The translations under genes and the position numbers were made by a program. The notes beneath the pieces are model-generated. The model did no database searches. It worked only from the letters and a program-made list of their open reading frames with translations, and had not been told where the DNA came from. Below, piece by piece: positions 57,130 through 64,000 of a stretch of 64,000 nt of DNA. How positions within the stretch are numbered: position 1 is the stretch's first letter; each line of letters opens with the position of its first letter. The stretch is from Hydrangea macrophylla (taxonomy: Eukaryota; Streptophyta; Magnoliopsida; Cornales; Hydrangeaceae): NCBI GenBank assembly GCA_033977485.1, contig CM066992.1:102684140-102748139 (forward strand), read 5' to 3'.

Positions 57130-59336
57130 TGTCACACCCCGGATCCACACATATGAATCTAGGTCACGTGGCACGCCATTAAGGCTTACCAAAATGATTA
57201 AAGTCCCAAAAATGACCTTAATAAAAGTTTTGCTCCAAAACAACCAACTTCCAAATAGTTTTTCAAAGGTTACATTAAACACATACCCAAGCATGCCTTA
57301 ACGAGTTTTGTTTCCAAAAGTAACAGTATCGTAGGTCAATAGGTCCTAAAAGGTACCGCCATGCCTAATTAAAAGTTGTTCCGAACATTGGAAGTAAGAG
57401 TTTGAAATTTCTGGCAAGGGGTATTTCTACCGGTCGAATTGCCCTTCTAGACCGGTCGAATGGGGTTTGGGCAGAGTCCCAACCTCCAAAAGACCGTTTT
57501 CACAATTGCCGGCATTTTTCCGCAAACGCCGTTAATTACCGGCGCTTCCTAATAAACGCCATTAATTCCCGGCGCTTCCGCAACAAACGCTTTTAATAAA
57601 ATAATACGCATAATACCAAAAGAGCCAAACCAAACAAAACTATTTCAAACCAACTCCTTTCAAACCAAAACCATTTCAACCAATGCATTTCAAACCAAAA
57701 CCATTTCAAAGCTTTCTTAAACATTCCAAAGACTTGTAAAAACATATATATATATATATATCCATTTATACAACCACCATAAACCCATCCCGGATTGCAA
57801 GTATCAAAAGTACAAGTTTCACACATCTCGGCAACCAAGGTCCTAAGGTGAACCAAGTGCCGTACTCGCATATATAACGAGTCCTATTACAAGTTGCACA
57901 GTTAAACAACCGGCATGAGTTAAACATATATTACAACATGATTCAAGTTCTATAAACATAGGGAGCTTCCGGTCATTCCTCGCCTCATTACCTGTGATTC
58001 TCTCCTCCGGTCCTTGCCCCTGAATGGTTATTTATATAACCACAGATATATGGATTTGTTTAAGCTAACGCTTAGTGAATAATATGAATCGAGCATACGG
58101 ATGACAAATATGTTCCAATCCATCATAACACATAACTATTGGTCTCTAGGGAATAAGTGCACATTCACTGATCCAAAGTCTTAAGACTCAACCACGACCC
58201 ATGCCCCTTCGACATGTCGCGTTAATACCTTTCTCGGCAAGTGACCATCGTCACTACTAATCCTCCCCCTTCGAGAGGACGTCTCACGGTGAATTAGCGC
58301 AAATTCCCTTTTAACCCACATAGGCACATAAACATGCTCATCTAGCAAATCACCATGCTTTTTATTTCAACATGCCTTGGGCCTACTTTACACATGAGTT
58401 TGCCCAATATGAACTACACATGGTATCTATATCAAGTTCCTAGCATATAAAATGCATTATACCATATAACCATCCAAAAAGCAAGATTAATATCACTCAC
58501 CTCGAACGATTTGCTCAAGAACGTGAAATAGAAGTTCACTTCCACACCGGGTTCGATTCTTACACAATTTTGGCCAATTACGGGTCCCACATAACCTATC
58601 GATTAAACTCAAAATAAAAGATAGATATATGTAGGCCTTACCTCCACGAGTCCAAAACCGGTCTCATATCGAAGATTGAAGGTCGTTTGATATTCGGATC
58701 GGTGAGAAATGATCAAGAACACTCAAGCTCTTCTTTTTCTCTTCTCCCTATCTCTAATAATATGTATGTAATGAGAAGACAAATAATGAGTCATCTCTTT
58801 CTCTCTCCTCTATTTAATATCTAAATCATATTATGGGTATTTCTAGTAAAACCCCCACTAGTTTTGGTTCATTTTTAATTACAACCCCAGTAGTTATTAA
58901 ACTAACTAGTTAACTACCCAAAAGTAATTGAGTATTCATTTAAGTCCCGTGTGGGTCCCACACGTGGCCCCACATACAAATTTTACGAAAATACTAATTA
59001 GCCTCTAAATTATGTAACGTGTTCAATTCCATCCTCACCGGGTATCTAATGACTCCGATGAGTCGCTATCAGCAATATAATAGTCAATTATATTCACATA
59101 TACCTAAATAAACATTTAAGCACATAATCATGAGTTGATACTCACTTTCCCAACCGTAGAGAATTCTCACATGCCCACCTTCTGGACTGCCTTCAAGGGC
59201 AAATATTGGGTTCTCAAAAGACACCCTCCAACAACTAGTGAGTTATCAGTCACATCACACGTGTTAATTAACACAACAGTAAGCATGCCATGCATGCTAA
59301 AATGATATAATAAATACCGCGGGAGCGGGTATGACA
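57130..59336 (-). mobile_element. G2 5' LTR (2207 bp, uninterrupted)
   Basis: Begins TGTCACACCCCGGATCC and ends GGGTATGACA (plus view). It serves as the uninterrupted reference for the split left LTR. It contains the GACCGGTCGAA pair at about 57428-57462 and a TATA-like TATTAAATAG near 58806-58815 (minus). Confidence 0.93.
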
Positions 59337-59398
59337 CCCCCCCCCCCCTTTTTTATCTCTTTCTAATTTCGTATTAATAATTGATCATGATACAAATT
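59337..59398. repeat. Remainder of tandem copy B after the G2 insertion
   Basis: A C-tract, then TCTTTCTAATTTCGTATTAA...GATACAAA, matching 38138-38220. Then unique flank (TTAAATTGAATG) continues. Confidence 0.8.
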
Positions 59399-59611
59399 AA
59401 ATTGAATGTTTAATCCCAAATCCAATGTTTAGCATCATGGCTCTTTTGATTTGAAGTTCTAGAAGAAGAAAAAAAATGTTATTTTAGTATATTCCATCAT
59501 GTTTAAATAAGTTAGAAAATAGTTTAGCAAAAAAAAACAAGGTATTTATACCCAAAAAAAAAGAGAGGTAGAGATAAGAAAATGAACTCAAAAAAGGAGT
59601 AAGGGAAGACA

Positions 59612-59787
59612 TTTACAAAAGGGCAATGCTATTGTGAGAAGCTTCTCACTTGAGAAGGCGGATTTTAACCGTTGGATGACCATCTAGCCTTAAGATTCTC
59701 TCCAGATAAGGCTAGATGTTCATTCGACGGTTAAAACCCGCCTACTCATGTGAGAAGCTTCTCATAATAGCATTTCCCTTTACAAAA
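59612..59787. mobile_element. MULE-type MITE, copy 1, with TTTACAAAA duplication
   Basis: The element 59621-59778 (158 bp) has inverted ends GGGCAATGCTATTGTGAG and, from the other side, GGGAAATGCTATTATGAG. A perfect 9-bp duplication, TTTACAAAA, flanks it. Nearly the whole element is one long inverted repeat around GAAGCTTCTCAC and TTTTAACCG. Confidence 0.9.
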
Positions 59788-59897
59788 TCTTCTTTTTATG
59801 TTTCGCAATTTCTTATCTATTCACTGTTGTCTTATTAAACAAACAAACAAAAACATATTTTCTCGGGTTTTTTTTTCATTTTCCTCAACAAATTCAA

Positions 59898-60212
59898 AAA
59901 GCAAATAGAACATATCTTTTATGTCAATTTAAGAGGCGGCAAACAACCGGTTTCGTGGTTCATAAAGCAAATAGAACATATCTTTTAGGGTAATGCTATT
60001 GTGAGAAGCTTCTCACATGAGAAGGCGGGTTTTAACCGTTAGATGAGCATCTAGCCTTAAGATTCCCAAGAATCTAGAGAGAATCTTATGGCTAGATGCT
60101 CATCCAACGGTTAAAACTCGCCTTCTCATGTGAGAAGCTTCTCACAATAGCATTGCCCTATCTTTTATGTCAATTTAAGAGGCGGCAAATAATCGGTTTC
60201 GTGGTTCATAAG
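59898..60212. repeat. Local tandem duplication of about 66 bp, second copy split by a MITE
   Basis: The block with CAAATAGAACATATCTTTTA and GAGGCGGCAAACAACCGG occurs whole at 59898-59963. It occurs again with the MITE 59988-60158 inserted after ATATCTTTTA. Confidence 0.85.
59979..60167. mobile_element. MULE-type MITE, copy 2, with TATCTTTTA duplication
   Basis: The element 59988-60158 (171 bp) belongs to the same family as 59621-59778. A perfect 9-bp duplication, TATCTTTTA, flanks it. The unsplit neighbour repeat has a single TATCTTTTA, which acts as an empty site. Confidence 0.93.
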
Positions 60213-60489
60213 TAGACTAGTTTTACAAGTTTATTCAGGTGTTTGCAACGGCTGCTCTCAATTTTTTTTTGGTCTATTTGTACATATTTGAAAATGAGAT
60301 CAATATACATATATAATTACAAACTATTTGAATCAACTATGTAGGGTGTCAAAATGAGTATAGAACACTAAATTTAGTTGGGTTAATATGAGAATGGACA
60401 CAACATATTAAAGTTTGGTGTTAAATATTATATGGGTTAGACAATAATTTGAATTTTGAACACTAAATTGGGTTGGGTTGAAATAACAT

Positions 60490-60683
60490 AATAAGGTAGA
60501 GTAATGCTATGCTTCCCAAGTTTTTATCTCAAAAGCACTTTTCAAATTATGTGGCACTGAGACCAAGCAAACAACTTCCAATCAAAATTCAACTGGTCCT
60601 ACTGACCTGGCCCCACTGCCACATCATTTGGGAAGCACTTTTGGAATAGAAATTTGGGAAGCATAGCATTACTCAATAAGGTA
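60490..60683. mobile_element. MULE-type MITE with AATAAGGTA duplication
   Basis: The element 60499-60674 (176 bp) has ends GAGTAATGCTATGCTTCCCA and its inverted partner, flanked by perfect 9-bp AATAAGGTA. A diverged copy lies inside the hAT element at 37672. Confidence 0.92.
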
Positions 60684-61200
60684 TTGTGTCAAATATTAGG
60701 ATGGACTATGGCTAAAATATCACATAGACAATTATTTTAGAGTAGAATAGACTATATTTGGGCTAAAAAGTCACATGTACTAAGGCTTAGTTTCCACGTG
60801 GCTTTTTAAAAGTAGCTTATGAAATTTATTATTAAGTTATTTGATAATTTTGTACAAGTGACAAATTACTCTTAAAAAAAATATCATGAAACCAAAAGGC
60901 AACCTTGAGCTTTTAAAAAAGTAGAAGCATCAAAACGGAGGCCAAACTAAGCCTAAAGCAATTCTCAAACTTTTGCAAAGCTCATAAACTAGTTACTAAA
61001 TAAATTAACATGAAATTGTGCTTTAAAAAAGGAGAAGCATCAAAATGGAGGCCAAACTAAGCCTAAAACAATTCTCAAACTTCGGGTAGACTGGACGACA
61101 TTTGGCCTAAAAACAATCACATGTACTAAAAAAAACGAAAGGTGGACTGAACTAGTCTAGTTTAGGCTTTACGAAACAACTCTAATATCATATTTTATCA
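60684..61200. other. No gene recognised; short direct repeat
   Basis: AAGCATCAAAA(C/T)GGAGGCC-type blocks and CAATTCTCAAACTT are repeated about 110 bp apart (60925 and 61030). Non-coding. Confidence 0.55.
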
Positions 61201-61661
61201 ATTTGCAAAGGGTATACTTGGGACACACCCAAAGACACAATTTTTAGGACACAACCCAATAGATGTGTCAATCTCTCTTGTGTCACTGTGTGGTTCAGTG
61301 ATATCACAGGAGAAAAGTTTCATTTTACCGTGAAAATTGGCTTATGAGCTCGCCTAAGGCTTAGCGAAAGGCTTTAGTTCACTGATGTCTTAAATTAGCT
61401 TATATAAAGTGAAAGTATAAAGGAGAGTGTGATGTGCCCTTCCTTCCTGCTTTATGAGAGATTAAAGATAGGCCTGAGCTTCAGCAATAGAAACTTCCAC
61501 TTTCCTGCTCATATTTAGATTATTTATAGAATAATAGATTCATCAGGGTTTCACCTACTGCCCTTACTCGACATGAATAGCTAGCCCAAGGGAACATCTT
61601 TTAGGTTTGTGTCCCAAAAATTGTGACTTTGAGTGTGTCCCAATTTTTACTCATTTGGAAA
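61201..61661. mobile_element. MULE-type MITE related to 28449, expanded by an internal insert
   Basis: Ends GGGTATACTTGGGACACACC and, from the right, GAGTAAAAATTGGGACACAC. The flanking 9-mers ATTTGCAAA and ATTTGGAAA differ at one base. The 443-bp element carries about 270 bp of extra, unrelated sequence between its arms. Confidence 0.8.
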
Positions 61662-62206
61662 ACGTGCAACACGCTTTCTTTGGGGTACCGATGCACCCGA
61701 CCCACAATCCAAGAAGCATCACTACTCGATGGATCAGTGTCACTCTTTTTATTCCCAACCCAATCATGGATTATTGGATTGTATTTCTTTACTCGTTAGA
61801 GGCTGTTTGGTTAGAGGCTGTTTGGGATGGTGTAGAATTCGTTCTATGGCACACAAATGAATTGAAATTTCAATTGTTTGGCATATGCCTTTTTGTATGC
61901 GTGGGAGTACGTGCTCAATCTAAATGGCTATTTGAGAAAGCAACGAATTGATTCTATGGCTTAAAATGTTTTGGTGAGTGTTAATTTCTTGTATAGTAGT
62001 TCGTGCCAAGTCTATTAACTCTCTTAAAATTGATTCTTTGTCCAAACCAACATAACTTTAGTTTTTATAAGAATCAGATAAAAAATGAGACTTGAACTCA
62101 ATCTAGTCTGCTTTAGATTTCCCAAACATATTTAGATTTATCAAGGCAATTTGATGTTGGTTTTAATAAAAAAAAAAAAACCAACATACATATATATATA
62201 TATATA

Positions 62207-62231
62207 CTAGTAATACAACACGTGTGTTGCA
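62207..62231 (-). mobile_element. Possible Helitron 3' terminus, minus strand
   Basis: The minus strand reads CAACAC-AC-GTGTTG, then TATTA and CTAG followed by T. The hairpin loop is short and the family differs from the three plus-strand ends, so support is weaker. Confidence 0.45.
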
Positions 62232-62657
62232 CTTGGTCGATGCTCATATTGTTAAAATAGTTATTAAACATAAAATTTTATTTTTTGGCATTGCAACTAC
62301 TATGAGTAAATATAAAGATAAATAAAAAGCATTGTCATAACTTATATGTAAATTGATTGAAATAGTGTTATGAACCAAAATTAAGGCAATTGGAATTCTA
62401 AGAAGAAGAAACAAAAAGTACAATTGATAAAACTTAAAAGTATAGAACCATGATAATGCTTTGTAATGAGATCACAACAATGTGGCAAATTTAAAATCTT
62501 AGTTGTCATAACTCATAATTATAGTTGATTGATGAATAATCAAGTGTAAGCAAGAAGGAAAAAAAATATATCTTACAGAAGAAAACAATATAAAATACTT
62601 ATTTATTTTGACTTAAACTTGGAAATATCCTCTCTAATAATAAAACTTTAAAAACTA

Positions 62658-63170
62658 TTACAAAATGTTTATGTAAATGCAAAACATATTCTTTTCTATT
62701 TTGATTTTATTTTTCACGGCACGTTTCTTCTTTCCATTACCTTTGTCTGATCTTTGTTTCATTTTCTTGATACTTCGGATGTTTCGATCATCTTCAATAA
62801 CAACTGGTCGCATGTCTTCCACCCGAGGTTCAAGTGATTGAACAATGATGCCTTTATCTGATAAGAAATCTTTGACATTTGTCGGTAATTTGAGATAGAA
62901 TTTATGTTCTTGTAATTTGCATGCACACAAATTTCTGTAAAACTTGACCCTATTACATTGTGTTTGTAGTAATATTATAACTAGATAGATGTTTAAATGA
63001 CAATTCACATAACAATATGAAATTTGTTGTTAAAGCATCGGAATGCGTACCTCATTTATGGTAGCGATATATTCTGATACTGGACATCCTATTAAAATTC
63101 GTGATGCCTTGTCAAATAGAACACCATTCATTGTATTTGTCCCATTAATAGTTTCTAGTCTCACGATATA
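62658..63170 (-). pseudogene. RPA-like (replication protein A OB-fold) gene fragment
   Basis: A likely exon at 63170-63051 encodes YIVRLETINGTNTMNGVLFD and then KASRILIGCPVSEYIATINE. The pattern of a strand, a TGT-like turn, LFD and LIG resembles the C-terminal OB fold of RPA70-like proteins. It ends at GT (GTACGC). A second stretch (about 62962-62658) encodes NLCACKLQEHKFYLKLPTNV and a lysine-rich tail with RSIKKMKQ and KGNGKKKRA. The phase across the intron does not join cleanly in my reading, and no upstream exons are seen. RPA-like genes are carried by many plant Helitrons, and a possible Helitron end lies 450 bp downstream on the same strand. An ordinary host paralogue fragment is the alternative. 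Confidence 0.45.
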
Positions 63171-63485
63171 CTTTAATAAGAAACAAAGTTTAGTATTCTT
63201 ATGAAAAAAATATTAATATTAGTCGAAGTTTAGTTTCTATACCTCAATAACATAGGCTTAAGGCCTGCAATTGGTACAATTATTAATTGAATTACTAATT
63301 TACCCCTACTCTCCCTGCAATTCGTGCAATTCCTAGACTCATCATAAGAATATCTTAAATTGCGTGTAGGTAATTCTGTCATGTCAACCAAATAATGATG
63401 TTTAAGTCAAATTTCTAAATAAAATTAATTTAAAATGATAAGTGAATCAGCTATATTACGCCTAATTGCATTTAAGTTAATTTTA

Positions 63486-63692
63486 CCCATTTATTATTCC
63501 CACTTTTCAGGTTTGCCCCTACCATTTCACCACTTTTCAGTTTTGCCCTTACCACTTTACCACTTTTCACTTTTGTCCCGTACTATTTTATCACTTTTCA
63601 ATTTTATCCCTTACCATTTTACCACTTTTCAATTTTGCCCCCTACCATTTTACCCCCTACCATTTTACCCCTTGAGCATTTTACCCCTTACC
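63486..63692. repeat. Pyrimidine-rich minisatellite
   Basis: Six or more imperfect units like TACCATTTTACCACTTTTCA with TTTTGCCCC spacers. The repeat continues to the start of the LTR at 63697. Confidence 0.8.
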
Positions 63693-63696
63693 ATTT

Positions 63697-64000
63697 TGTA
63701 GCGCCCCGATTTTCTAACAACACAAAATCGGAACGCTACCCGACAAAAAACAAAATAAACTACAAGCTTAAACGGTAATGTCCATCTAAAACCAAAATAG
63801 GCATAACTCCGAAATCAAGATAAATTTAAACCGAAATACAAACGATACCAACCTCAAATATCAGTTTCTAAAACAATTGGCACATGCACCGAAAATCCCA
63901 ACGGTACAAAACCTCACCAAACCCCAAGGTCTAGAACTCCAAATTAATAGTCGGTTTTACCATAATCAAATCACAGAATGTGAAATTACCAATTTACCCT
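63697..64000. mobile_element. Start of a further LTR, truncated by window edge
   Basis: Begins TGTAGCGCCCCGATTTT, close to the TGTCACGCCCCG starts of the gypsy LTRs here. The first 45 bp form an inverted repeat, with GTAGCG and CGATTTT pairing with AAAATCG and CGCTAC. The rest lies outside the window. Confidence 0.55.

Larger units (their letters stand above)
38417..59336 (-). mobile_element. Ty3/gypsy chromovirus G2, decayed, with two nested insertions
   Basis: The left (3') LTR occupies 38417-39331 plus 48972-50273, split by G1. The internal region is 50274-57129, split by the G3 solo LTR. The right (5') LTR is 57130-59336. Ends are TGTCAC...ATGACA. The domain order gag, protease, reverse transcriptase, RNase H, integrase, chromodomain marks it as a chromovirus, Tekay/Del-like. 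Many stops and frameshifts show it is dead. The insertion site was a C-rich tract of a tandem duplicate, and low complexity hides any target duplication. Confidence 0.92.

Noticed and set aside
63435..63701. 88-codon frame rich in F, P and L
   Set aside because: It translates the pyrimidine-rich minisatellite.

Overview
The window is nuclear DNA of a flowering plant, most likely a woody eudicot, although the species cannot be named from sequence alone. It is AT-rich and spliced with GT-AG introns. Most of it is LTR retrotransposons primed by initiator tRNA-Met, together with Helitron, CACTA, hAT and MULE-like remnants. Only one intact host gene is visible: an eight-exon amino acid permease (AAP family, 511 codons) on the minus strand at 29309-32863. 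All of its exon phases close and all splice sites are GT-AG.

Left part (1-14300). A Ty1/copia element (called C1 here) runs off the left edge. It shows protease-integrase, gag with one in-frame stop, a leader of about 1.7 kb and a 1.49-kb LTR, all on the minus strand. Next comes a probable LTR of another family (about 5584-7209). A short frameshifted exon of a UAP56-type DEAD-box helicase lies at 9325-9432. It is followed by a complete young Ty1/copia element (C2, 9476-14300) with 298-bp LTRs that differ at one base, a 5-bp target duplication and an uninterrupted gag-pol frame of 1407 codons.

Middle (14300-38400). This is low-gene DNA with three plus-strand Helitron 3' ends of one family (ending at 14819, 24176 and 27755), two exons of a LONESOME HIGHWAY-type bHLH gene (18322-18718), a CACTA-type terminus (21612), a solo LTR with its target duplication (26549-27023), several MITEs, the permease gene with a MITE in its last intron, and an 800-bp non-autonomous hAT element (37304-38103).

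Right part (38417-59336). This is a nested set. A decayed Ty3/gypsy chromovirus (G2) sits in one copy of a local tandem duplication. Its left LTR was later split by a younger 9.6-kb gypsy chromovirus (G1, 39366-48971, LTRs about 2.45 kb). Its polymerase region was split by a solo LTR of a third family (G3, 52456-54498).

Right edge (59337-64000). Four MULE-type MITEs lie here. Three have perfect 9-bp target duplications and one has an 8/9 match. They are followed by a possible minus-strand Helitron end with a nearby RPA-like OB-fold gene fragment, a polypyrimidine minisatellite and the start of another LTR.

The most unusual signals are non-coding. The G1 LTR holds seven tandem hairpins whose stem arms change in a compensatory way. 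Five unrelated LTR families carry arrays of short CpG-containing palindromes near the promoter or in the presumed RNA leader. No autonomous new gene system was found. The novelty lies in LTR RNA/DNA structure and in gene fragments carried near Helitron and CACTA ends.
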